This document shows, in pieces, positions 1-10,083 of a stretch of 19,089 bases of DNA; within the stretch, counting starts at the first letter, position 1; every line of letters starts with the position of its first letter. The position numbers and the translations under genes are program-made. The notes below the pieces were generated by a model. The model was not told the DNA's origin. It made no database searches and saw only the letters and a program-made list of their open reading frames with translations. Source of the stretch: Reticulascus tulasneorum (taxonomy: Eukaryota > Ascomycota > Sordariomycetes > Glomerellales > Reticulascaceae). Location of the stretch: positions 1 through 19,089 of the forward strand of contig LSAX01000026.1 of NCBI GenBank assembly GCA_001557505.1. The letters run 5' to 3'.

Positions 1-1232
<1,232 letters not shown>

Positions 1233-1434
1233 TGAAATAGAGGAGTTTAAATTTTGTTCTTGCATAGCTAAATACCTATTTTCTTGATTTTCTTTCACGT
1301 ATTTATTTATTAATTGTATTGTACAATCAAAGAATGTTTTACTTCTATTTTTTTATAATCATTATTATAAAAAGTAAATAAAGTAATTAGTATTAAAAGT
1401 TAGGAATCTAATTAAATTAGAGAATAATCAAATT

Positions 1435-1512
1435 AATTATGGAGGAATCGAACCTCATGTTCATTATTGATAATACAATATTTAAGAATATTTACCTTTT
1501 ATATTCATAATT
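1435..1512 (-). tRNA. tRNA-like element, left copy (degenerate)
   Basis: Mirror copy of 14687-14764. It has 7-bp acceptor-like ends (AATTATG/CATAATT) and a T arm with the TTCGATT loop, but no convincing D and anticodon arms. See the right copy for details. Confidence 0.3.
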
Positions 1513-1565
1513 TTTGAAATTAAATTAAATTTAATTTCATTTCCAACTTGTATATAAACAAAAAA

Positions 1566-2240
1566 TTATCTTCTAGAATTACCTAATTGAGTTTGTAAAT
1601 CGTTAATTCTATTTTTTAATTCACTTTCATTACTTCAAGCTTCTGTTCCAAAAATATCTGCTCCTCTACTTAATTTAAATTCTTTAGCTATATTAACTAA
1701 ATCTTTACTAATATAAATAGGTTTTTCTTTATTTCTTAAAGGAAATATCCTAGGCTCAAGTCCACGGTTTCTAATCTTAAAAGGTCTATACTCAATAGAC
1801 CAGCCTAAAGTTCGAGGATCCCCTGAACTCATAGCTAATTTTGCGGCACACGCAAGTCTGTATACTTCTTTTGAACTTAACATATTTTCACCTCAATTTT
1901 GTGAATAAACAGTTTTGTGACTACGGCTAGTCGAATCAGAATTTAGTTGATTAATTAATTTACGAATTAATTCATCATCTTCTTCTTTATCGCTTCTTGA
2001 CTCAGTTACTTGGTTGGCTAAACAACCATCACGAGTAATATAACCATCTTCATCAGTTAAAGATACAAGATATAAACCACCAAATAATGTCATTCAAATT
2101 AACACGGATACTATAAAACTCTGAATAAGAATGATAATAATACTGCATAATAAAATAAATATAGGCATTATGTCGAAGTTGTCGACTTTTAATCCTATAG
2201 TTGTAATGTAAATTTCGTTTGTAATAAAAAAGTTTGTCAT
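1566..2240 (-). CDS. Unknown membrane-anchored ORF (224 codons), left copy
   Basis: Identical-length duplicate of the ORF at 13960-14634. It is open only with TGA read as Trp (three such codons); standard-code translation breaks it into 66- and 82-residue pieces. No indel separates it from the right copy within the frame; nearby A-run differences (1560-1565 and 2244-2248) fall just outside the coding part. Function unknown. Confidence 0.7.
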
Positions 2241-2472
2241 GTTAAAAATTTAAAATTAAAAATATTATCTCTATCGAGTTGTGGAACCACTTATAAGTAT
2301 TGATATATGTATATGTAAACGTATTTTCTTTTTATTCACGATATATATATATAAATTGTATCTTTTACCCTAAAAAAGGTGATATGGAGACCTGAATCGT
2401 TTGTCAAACGACTTGCTTTTTTTCTAAAGCTATTGTCCCATAAAAGTTAAAAAGATTTTAACAGTAAAAGAT

Positions 2473-2543
2473 AAGATTATGGAGGAATCGAACCTCTTAC
2501 TAAAGATTTGCAGTCAAAGTGCAGACCATCTACTTCATAATCT
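2473..2543 (-). tRNA. trnC: tRNA-Cys (GCA), probable, left copy
   Basis: Mirror copy of 13657-13727, lying just 3' of cob as in many Pezizomycotina. The acceptor stem AGATTAT/ATAATCT and the T arm are clear, while the anticodon stem is weak. See the right copy. Confidence 0.55.
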
Positions 2544-2647
2544 GTATTTTATTGAAAAAATAATTAAAACAAAATTATTTGAATATTTTTATTAAAAATA
2601 AAATTAGAATAATGTTAGTATACCCAAGTATATCTAGAATAAAAATT

Positions 2648-3809
2648 CTACTTATTTTCTAAATTAACTAGATTAATAAGAACATTTTCATATAAACTTA
2701 CTGCAGGTACTATAATAACAAAATAACTAAAATATAAAGCTGTACTAATTTGCCCTAATTCTATAAATGGTGATTCAACATGTTAGCCCCTAATTGCAAT
2801 AATAATAAGAAATTTGCAATAAATACTCAGAACATTGCTTTACTTAAAGGTCTAAACTGTAAACCTTTTGTTTTACCTAAATCTGAGACAGGTAAAATCA
2901 ATATAATTAGTATAGAACTAATCATAGCAATAACTCCTAATAATTTATTTGGTATAGATCTTAATATAGCATAAAAAGGTAAAAGATATCACTCAGGTAC
3001 TATAGCAGGAGGTGTTTGCATAGGGTTAGCCATTATATAGTTATCGCTATCTCCTAAAACATTAGGCATAAAAAGACAAATATACTTAAGAAGAAAATGA
3101 ATGCAAAGACTGTAATTAAATCTTTAAATAAATAATAAGGAGCAAAAGGTAATCTATCGTAATTACCTGATATACCTAAAGGGTTACTTGATCCTGCAAC
3201 ATCGTGAAGAGCTATTAAATGCATTAGCACTAAAGCAGCTAATACAAAAGGCAATACAAAATGTAAAGCAAAAAATCTATTTAACGTTGCATTATTTACA
3301 GAAAAACCTCCTCATATAAACTCAACTATATCTTGACCAATTCAAGGTACAGCACTTATAAGATTAGTAATAACTGTTGCTCCTCATAATGACATTTGAC
3401 CATATGGAAGAACATAACCTAAAAATCCTGTTATTATCATAGCTAAAAATATTATTGTACCTAAAACTCAAACTAATGTTCTTGGAGCTCTATATGAACC
3501 ATAATAAATACCTCTTCCCATGTGTAAATAAACTAGAAAAAAGAAAGCTGAAGCTGTGTTACTATGAAGGTACCGTATTAATCATCCATTATTTACATCC
3601 CGCATTATATGTTCTATAGAATTAAATGCTTCTAACACATTAGGGTTATAATGCATAGCTAAAGTAACTCCAGTTACAATTTGTATACCTAAACAAACTG
3701 CAAGTAAAGAACCAAAATTTCAAAGATAACTTATATTACTGGGTTGTGATGCATCTATTAGATAAGAATTAACTAACTTTAATAAAGGGTGACTTTTAAA
3801 TATTCTCAT
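2648..3809 (-). CDS. cob: Apocytochrome b, left copy, two frameshifts
   Basis: Duplicate of the intact cob at 12389-13552 (complex III, quinol oxidation). Compared with it, this copy lacks one base in the A run 3070-3074, just before the Met-Pro-Asn-Val-Leu-Gly block, and one base at 2783-2784 in the Gly-Ala-Lys-His-Val-Glu block near the end. Each breaks the frame, so the C-terminal third cannot be read through. The rest is identical. Both events shorten short A/T runs, which is the usual long-read error type. Confidence 0.95.
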
Positions 3810-4132
3810 GGTATATTAATTTGTGGAAAGATTTTATACTTATTTGTATACTATTGAGATTCTTAAATCAGATTAATAGAAAAATATATTAGAATATAAT
3901 TAATTTTAGTATAATGTACAAATAAGTATATAATTTAGTAAAATATAAACTATAATATATATATATAATTTTAAAAACAAAGTAGCTTATTTTTATTTTG
4001 TTTTTGATTGTCAGATATTTGATCATAACCATCACTAATATTTCTAGAGATTAATATATTTTTGCATTATTAACAATTATTTTATGGTAATAATTACCCA
4101 ATTTATTAGACAATTAAAAAAAAAGTTTAATT
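3810..4132. other. cob-nad5 spacer, left copy
   Basis: A 323-base AT-rich spacer, mirror of 12066-12388. It contains the same 14-bp inverted repeat pair (3835-3848 and 3917-3930) close to the cob start. I see no tRNA or credible gene in it. Confidence 0.6.
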
Positions 4133-6115
4133 TTACTTTTCAAATTTCAAATTAAAAAATAATATAGAAATTATAGAAAAAAATAAAATTAAAGATGGTA
4201 TATTTAAGTCCTCAATAAAAGAATAGTACATAGAAGTATATCCAATAAATCCTATTAAAATATATAAAGCATAATTAGTAACTATACCCATATTTAAACC
4301 AGAAATAATTTTACTTATTTTAATAGAAATTTTTTCTAATCCAAAGGGGCCTATACTTTCTATACTACCTTTATCTAAAATTTTAGTAGTTTGACCTCCT
4401 AATTCTAAAATAAGACTTACAATAAATTTATTATAAATAAATTCAACTAAAAATCTTTGATTAAAAAATCCAAAAATAGAATTACCTAGTTTCGATAATT
4501 TAAAATTGTAAACAAGACGAGGTAAAAATTCAGAATAAATAATAGCTATAGTTGTGAATATAATTGTGAAAAAAAAAGGCGATAATTTAAATAAAATAGG
4601 TACAGCAAATTCAGTATCTATAGCTATTTCATGCATTGGATGAATGAATATACTATTGTCTCCAAAAAATCCTGAACCTAAACCTATAAAAATATCTTTA
4701 GTTATAAATCCAAAATATATAGAAAAAATAGCTAATATAACTAAAGGTAAGCTTATATATATATTACCTTCATGAGCATGTTTATAATAATTAATAGATC
4801 CATTAGGATTAGTCATAAAAGTTAAATATAAGATTTTTACAGAGTATAAAGTAGTAAATATAGCACCTATAACTGCTACAAAATAAACAGATATACTACT
4901 GTAATGATATTGTGCATAAGCAGATTCTAATATAAAATCCTTACTAAAAAATCCTGTCATAAAAGGAAATGCGACTAAACTAAGACTTGCTATTAATATA
5001 ACAGAATAAGTTAAAGGTAAAAAGGAAATTAATCCTCCATATTTTCTTAGATCTTGATTATCTCCTATAGCATGAATAACAGCACCTGCACCTAAAAACA
5101 ATAACCCTTTATAAAAGGCATGATTTATTAAATGAAATAATGCTATATTATAAGAAGATAAACCTATTGCTATAACCATCATACCTAATTGACTCATTGT
5201 CGAATAAGCAATTATTTTTTTTATATCTTGTTGAAATAAACCTACTAGAGAACTAAATACAGTAGTAATTGCTCCTAATCATAAAGATATTAATAATAGT
5301 GTAGAACTATATTCAATTAAAGGAGATGAACGTATTAATAAATACACACCGGCAGTAACCATAGTAGCCGCATGTATTAAAGCGGAAACAGGTGTAGGAC
5401 CTTCCATAGCCATTGGTAATCATACATGAAGACCTACTTGAGAACTTTTAGCCATAGCACCTATCAATAAACAGATTCCTATTATAGTAACAGTATTTTC
5501 ATTAATATAAGGAGTCAATGAAAATGCTAGAGTATAATCTAAATTACCTAAAGATCATAATATAGCAAACATACCTATAGTTAAAAGACAATCACCTACT
5601 CTATTAGTTAAAAAAGCAGACATAGAACTTTGATTTGCCGCAATTCTAGTAAATCAAAAACTTACTAAAAGGTATGAACAAACTCCTACCCCTTCTCACC
5701 CCACAAACATTAATAGATAATTATTAGCTGTTACAAGTATTATCATCATAAAAGTAAACAAGCTTAAATAACTAAAAAATCTTTGATTATGAGGATCGCT
5801 ACTCATATAACCTATTGAATATATGTGTACTAAAGAACTAATTATTAGGACAGGAATTAGCATAGAAACTGTTAAACTGTCAAATTGAAAACTTCAAACT
5901 ATATTAAATGATTCACTATTTAATCATTTAAATAAATGTAAGAATACTGGATTATTATTAAAACCTACTTCAAAAAATGCAATAATAGCGAATATAGTTG
6001 TAATTATTATACTTATACAGCCTAAAATTCGTGCCCCACTTACACCAACTTTTCTACCAAAAAAGCCAGAAACTATAGATCCTAATAAAGGTAATATTAT
6101 TATACTTAAATACAT
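4133..6115 (-). CDS. nad5: NADH dehydrogenase subunit 5, left copy
   Basis: Duplicate of 10083-12065, complex I proton-pumping subunit of 660 residues. Start and end give the same mirror sum, so there is no net indel and the frame is open with TGA as Trp. It shares one base with the nad4L stop, as in the other arm. Confidence 0.96.
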
Positions 6116-6384
6116 TATTTATATTCTATTGCTATACTTCCTCTTAATCTATAAAAAGCTACTAGAATACCTAGTCCTATTGCGGATTCTGCACCTGCAA
6201 TAACTATAATGTATATAGCATAAGTTTGTCCTATTATATCATCTATATTTATAGAACTTACCAATATTAGAAATGTTATAGATAATAGCATTATTTCTAT
6301 TGAAATAAGCATTAATATTATATTTTTTCTATTAAATACGAATCCTAAAATTCCTATTAAAAAAAGTACTAAAGTTAAACTCAT
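6115..6384 (-). CDS. nad4L: NADH dehydrogenase subunit 4L, left copy
   Basis: Duplicate of 9814-10083 with an identical 89-residue product of three membrane helices, part of the complex I membrane arm. Its TAA stop shares its last A with the nad5 ATG. Confidence 0.96.
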   Translation of the reverse strand: MSLTLVLFLIGILGFVFNRKNIILMLISIEIMLLSITFLILVSSINIDDIIGQTYAIYIIVIAGAESAIGLGILVAFYRLRGSIAIEYK

Positions 6385-6504
6385 ATGTTATATTTATTTT
6401 ATTTTCAAATTATTCGAGAGTAATGTAGAATATTCTTTATTCTAAAAGGTATATTAATAACCTAATTGGTTGTAGTATATATATATATTTCTACTAATAT
6501 TACA

Positions 6505-6577
6505 AAGGATATAAAAGATTTGAACTTTTAACCTGACATCCGTAGCGTCATTCTTTACCAATTAAGAATAATATCCT
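6505..6577 (-). tRNA. trnR: tRNA-Arg (ACG), left copy
   Basis: Mirror copy of 9621-9693, identical cloverleaf with anticodon ACG. See the right copy. Confidence 0.88.
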
Positions 6578-6728
6578 TTAATCTAAAACCTTAAAAGTTG
6601 TAAATTATTAGTAAAGAATTTAAATTCTTTACTATAAAAAAATAAAAGAACTAAAAACTCAAGCTAAGTTAAAAAAATTTTTAGTAATAAATTTATCTTT
6701 TTAATTAATAAAGATAAAAAATTACATA

Positions 6729-7604
6729 TTATCATGGATGTCTTCTATCTAATTCACGAAGTCTTTTTATCAAAGAAGAAATTGTAGTTTTTCCTTTATC
6801 TATACGAAATAAGTTAGGATCTTCCCTAGTAAATTCATCTAATCTATTTTTCAATGCAATTAAATCTGCACGTGTTTCCCTTATCCTTAATTGTCTATAT
6901 TCAGATATATCTGAATAGTTTTTTTCTAAGTAACTTGCACATTCTGAAGGATTCATCTCCCTAAAAGGTGTTTTAGTTATTAATTGTTCTACTCGTAAAC
7001 CTCTACGAGGTGACCTGTTACGAGGCGAGGGTGAATCAGTTGAAGATACACCAGCCGCAGCTACAGATGAACCATCTGGACCTCCACCTGAAGGTTGACC
7101 TCCTGGGTATTGACCTCCAGAAGGCTGACCCCCAGAAGAGGGACCTTGATCAATAGGATTCATGAATAATTTTGAAAAAAAAATAAATAAACCGTATATA
7201 ATATAAAAAATTACTAAGACTAAGCTAAGGATTAACAGAACATTTATTACCCCAAAAATTATATTATAAATCTTAGGGTAATTATTTCGAAATTTTGGTT
7301 GAAAAATAAATCATATAAATATTTCTAATGTAAAAAAAAAGAAAGCAAGAATAAAGCAAATTTTACTTAAAATAAGGGATTCTAATATAATACCGCCTAA
7401 TATTAAAAACAAAACTATAATTCTATCATAAAATTTTTCATATAATTTATATCAAAATAAATTTAAGTTTAGAAATCAATTAGAGTAGTGAAATTTTGTC
7501 ACAATAACGTGAAATTTCAATATTGAAATTTCACTTATATGAAAGAAATTCACATAAGAGAGTAGTTGTTTCTTTCTATCTCCCGCTATTGTGACAAAAG
7601 TCAT
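6729..7604 (-). CDS. Unknown membrane ORF (291 codons) overlapping cox2, left copy
   Basis: Duplicate of 8594-9469 with no net length difference. In the standard code only the last 143 residues appear as an ORF; with TGA as Trp the frame runs unbroken back to an ATG inside the end of cox2. Three predicted membrane segments, a Gly/Pro/Gln-rich linker and a charged tail. Function unknown. Confidence 0.65.
7494..7599 (-). repeat. Stem with two inner hairpins at the cox2 3' end, left copy
   Basis: Mirror copy of 8599-8704. A 13-bp outer inverted repeat encloses an imperfect hairpin and a perfect 26-base palindrome. Identical to the right copy. Confidence 0.75.
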
Positions 7605-8188
7605 TGCAAAAAACTTTCTAATTTAACTGATTCTATTACAATTGGCATAGAAGAATGTAATATTCCACATATTTCAGAACATTGTCCATAAAATACTCCT
7701 TCTCTATTGATAAAAGCTGATACTTGATTTAATCTACCAGGATAAGCATCACATTTTATACCTAAAGAAGGAGAGGCATAAGAATGTATAACATCTCCGG
7801 ATGTTATAACAAATCTAATATGTGTTTCCTCAGGTAAAATAACTCTATTATCAACCTCTAACATTCTTAATGTACCTTCTTCTAAATCAGATTCAGGTAC
7901 TATGTAAGAATCAAATTCTATAAATTCTTCATTAGAATCTATGAAATCTGGATATTGATAACTTCAATATCATTGATGACCCTCTACTGAAATACTCATA
8001 GAAGGATCATTAACTTCATCCATTAAATATAATAGTTTAAATGAGGGAAAGGCAATCAGTATTAATATAATTGCAGGAGTTATTGTTCAAATTAACTCTA
8101 TTAAAGTACCATGATTTAAATATTTATGTGAGATAGGTGATTTTTTTTCAACGTAATATCTTACTAGAGAAAATAAAATTCATCCTAC
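7586..8188 (-). CDS. cox2: Cytochrome c oxidase subunit 2, left copy, 5' end missing
   Basis: Complex IV subunit that receives electrons from cytochrome c through its CuA centre. Read with table 4 it covers the second half of the first membrane helix (VGWILFSLVR), the second helix ([20 protein letters not shown]), the aromatic GHQWYWSYQYPDF region and the CuA domain with the DVIH, CSEIC, ILH and SSMP ligands, ending ...FLQWLLSQ at the TAG at 7586. TGA encodes the final Trp, so a standard-code scan ends five codons early. Against Pezizomycotina COX2 it lacks roughly the first 45-55 residues: the leader, the N-terminal intermembrane segment and the start of helix 1. The break is at the arm junction. 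This is the more complete of the two copies. Confidence 0.95.
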
Positions 8189-8215
8189 TGGTCTGTCCCT
8201 CCGCCGTGTGATTGC
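8189..8215. other. Junction between the inverted arms, unrelated GC-rich insert
   Basis: About 27 bases separate the last recognisable cox2 codons of the left arm (Val-Gly-Trp-Ile-Leu, read on the minus strand up to 8188) from the first base of right-arm homology (8216). It is GC-rich (core CTGTCCCTCCGCCG), unlike the AT-rich surroundings, and continues no cox2 frame sensibly. It looks like a chimera scar, adapter remnant or badly called turn-around rather than a gene. The exact borders are uncertain by a few bases. Confidence 0.7.
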
Positions 8216-8612
8216 TAATGATCCTTCTATGAGTATTTCGTCATCTCAATATCCAGATTTCATAGATTCTAATGAAGAATTTATAGAATTTGATTCTTAC
8301 ATAGTACCTGAATCTGATTTAGAAGAAGGTACATTAAGAATGTTAGAGGTTGATAATAGAGTTATTTTACCTGAGGAAACACATATTAGATTTGTTTCCG
8401 GAGATGTTATACATTCTTATGCCTCTCCTTCTTTAGGTATAAAATGTGATGCTTATCCTGGTAGATTAAATCAAGTATCAGCTTTTATCAATAGAGAAGG
8501 AGTATTTTATGGACAATGTTCTGAAATATGTGGAATATTACATTCTTCTATGCCAATTGTAATAGAATCAGTTAAATTAGAAAGTTTTTTGCAATGACTT
8601 TTGTCACAATAG
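8216..8612 (+). CDS. cox2: Cytochrome c oxidase subunit 2, right copy, truncated and internally deleted
   Basis: This copy begins only at Asn-Asp-Pro-Ser-Met-Ser, so both membrane helices are absent. Against the left copy it lacks 8 and 16 bases flanking a retained GTCATC around 8239-8244, which together remove eight codons including Gly-His-Gln-Trp-Tyr-Trp. It also lacks 6 bases (ATAACA) at about 8397, so the conserved I-T before S-G-D-V-I-H is gone. The total loss is a multiple of three, so the frame survives to the TAG at 8610. The CuA ligand motifs remain, but the protein could not function. Deletion clustering near the junction suggests poor sequence at the turn. Confidence 0.93.
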
Positions 8613-9469
8613 CGGGAGATAGAAAGAAACAACTACTCTCTTATGTGAATTTCTTTCATATAAGTGAAATTTCAATATTGAAATTTCACGTTATTGTGAC
8701 AAAATTTCACTACTCTAATTGATTTCTAAACTTAAATTTATTTTGATATAAATTATATGAAAAATTTTATGATAGAATTATAGTTTTGTTTTTAATATTA
8801 GGCGGTATTATATTAGAATCCCTTATTTTAAGTAAAATTTGCTTTATTCTTGCTTTCTTTTTTTTTACATTAGAAATATTTATATGATTTATTTTTCAAC
8901 CAAAATTTCGAAATAATTACCCTAAGATTTATAATATAATTTTTGGGGTAATAAATGTTCTGTTAATCCTTAGCTTAGTCTTAGTAATTTTTTATATTAT
9001 ATACGGTTTATTTATTTTTTTTTCAAAATTATTCATGAATCCTATTGATCAAGGTCCCTCTTCTGGGGGTCAGCCTTCTGGAGGTCAATACCCAGGAGGT
9101 CAACCTTCAGGTGGAGGTCCAGATGGTTCATCTGTAGCTGCGGCTGGTGTATCTTCAACTGATTCACCCTCGCCTCGTAACAGGTCACCTCGTAGAGGTT
9201 TACGAGTAGAACAATTAATAACTAAAACACCTTTTAGGGAGATGAATCCTTCAGAATGTGCAAGTTACTTAGAAAAAAACTATTCAGATATATCTGAATA
9301 TAGACAATTAAGGATAAGGGAAACACGTGCAGATTTAATTGCATTGAAAAATAGATTAGATGAATTTACTAGGGAAGATCCTAACTTATTTCGTATAGAT
9401 AAAGGAAAAACTACAATTTCTTCTTTGATAAAAAGACTTCGTGAATTAGATAGAAGACATCCATGATAA
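8594..9469 (+). CDS. Unknown ORF, 291 residues: three membrane segments plus charged tail
   Basis: With TGA as Trp (four such codons) the frame is open from an ATG at 8594, which overlaps the cox2 end by 19 bases in another frame, to TAA at 9467. Standard code shows only the last 143 residues, from an internal Met (residue 148). Predicted layout: residues 1-59 short basic/hydrophobic N-terminus encoded by the hairpin region; membrane segments about 62-80, 84-101 and 112-143; a Gly/Pro/Gln-rich linker with [12 protein letters not shown] repeats (about 155-175); Ser/Pro/Arg-rich stretch; then a charged helical C-terminus to residue 291. It uses more CGN arginine codons than cob. The true start is uncertain: 8594, a later codon, or 9035. 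I do not recognise the family and assign no function. Location before trnR(ACG) and nad4L suggests cotranscription with cox2. Confidence 0.65.
8599..8704 (+). repeat. Stem with two inner hairpins spanning the cox2 stop
   Basis: A 13-bp outer inverted repeat (TTTTGTCACAATA at 8599-8611 against 8692-8704) encloses two further hairpins. One is an imperfect 10-bp stem, CTTATGTGAA against TTCATATAAG (about 8640-8663). The other is a perfect 26-base palindrome at 8665-8690 built on GTGAAATTTCAAT. The RNA could form a three-way junction starting inside the last codons of cox2. It resembles the double-hairpin mobile elements described in some fungal mitochondrial genomes, or an mRNA 3'-processing signal. 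Which of these it is cannot be told from sequence alone. Confidence 0.75.
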
Positions 9470-9620
9470 TATGTAATTTTTTATCTTTATTAATTAAAAA
9501 GATAAATTTATTACTAAAAATTTTTTTAACTTAGCTTGAGTTTTTAGTTCTTTTATTTTTTTATAGTAAAGAATTTAAATTCTTTACTAATAATTTACAA
9601 CTTTTAAGGTTTTAGATTAA
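9470..9620. other. Spacer with two hairpins before trnR(ACG)
   Basis: A 151-base AT-rich spacer with no gene. It holds a 9-bp hairpin at about 9480-9505 (TTTATCTTT against AAAGATAAA) and a perfect 26-base palindrome at 9564-9589 (TAGTAAAGAATTT and its complement). These may act as RNA 3'-end or processing structures; no experimental signal can be read from sequence. Confidence 0.6.
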
Positions 9621-9693
9621 AGGATATTATTCTTAATTGGTAAAGAATGACGCTACGGATGTCAGGTTAAAAGTTCAAATCTTTTATATCCTT
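9621..9693 (+). tRNA. trnR: tRNA-Arg (ACG)
   Basis: Reads CGN arginine codons. Acceptor stem AGGATAT/ATATCCT with discriminator T; D stem TTC/GAA with a GG-containing loop; anticodon stem TGACG/TGTCA with loop CTACGGA, anticodon ACG; T stem AAAAG/CTTTT with loop TTCAAAT. Base 26 seems absent, a modest departure often seen in mitochondrial tRNAs. It lies between the 291-codon ORF and nad4L. Confidence 0.9.
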
Positions 9694-9813
9694 TGTAATA
9701 TTAGTAGAAATATATATATATACTACAACCAATTAGGTTATTAATATACCTTTTAGAATAAAGAATATTCTACATTACTCTCGAATAATTTGAAAATAAA
9801 ATAAATATAACAT

Positions 9814-10083
9814 ATGAGTTTAACTTTAGTACTTTTTTTAATAGGAATTTTAGGATTCGTATTTAATAGAAAAAATATAATATTAATGCTTATTTCAATA
9901 GAAATAATGCTATTATCTATAACATTTCTAATATTGGTAAGTTCTATAAATATAGATGATATAATAGGACAAACTTATGCTATATACATTATAGTTATTG
10001 CAGGTGCAGAATCCGCAATAGGACTAGGTATTCTAGTAGCTTTTTATAGATTAAGAGGAAGTATAGCAATAGAATATAAATAA
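9814..10083 (+). CDS. nad4L: NADH dehydrogenase subunit 4L
   Basis: Small complex I membrane subunit of 89 residues with three transmembrane helices (about 2-20, 26-48 and 57-80). The conserved A-G-A-E-S-A-I-G-L block with its membrane-buried Glu is present near residue 70. Length is as usual for fungi. Its TAA stop shares the final A with the ATG of nad5, the classic fungal nad4L/nad5 overlap, implying one transcript. It starts at the first ATG after trnR(ACG). No break or unusual base use. Confidence 0.97.
   Translation: MSLTLVLFLIGILGFVFNRKNIILMLISIEIMLLSITFLILVSSINIDDIIGQTYAIYIIVIAGAESAIGLGILVAFYRLRGSIAIEYK

Noticed and set aside
2780..2974. Plus-strand ORF of 64 codons inside left cob
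   Set aside because: It is antisense to the conserved C-terminal part of cob and has no features of its own.
8013..8215. Natural hairpin telomere loop of a linear mitochondrial genome
   Set aside because: Such a loop should be short and symmetrical with intact flanking genes; here the loop cuts cox2, is about 200 bases off-centre and contains foreign-looking bases.
8208..8597. Complete 129-residue protein starting at GTG 8208
   Set aside because: It is the tail of cox2; the first codons come from the junction and the apparent stop is a TGA tryptophan. The real stop is at 8610.
10083..10083. One-base overlap of nad4L and nad5 as an oddity
   Set aside because: This overlap is standard in fungal mitochondrial genomes.
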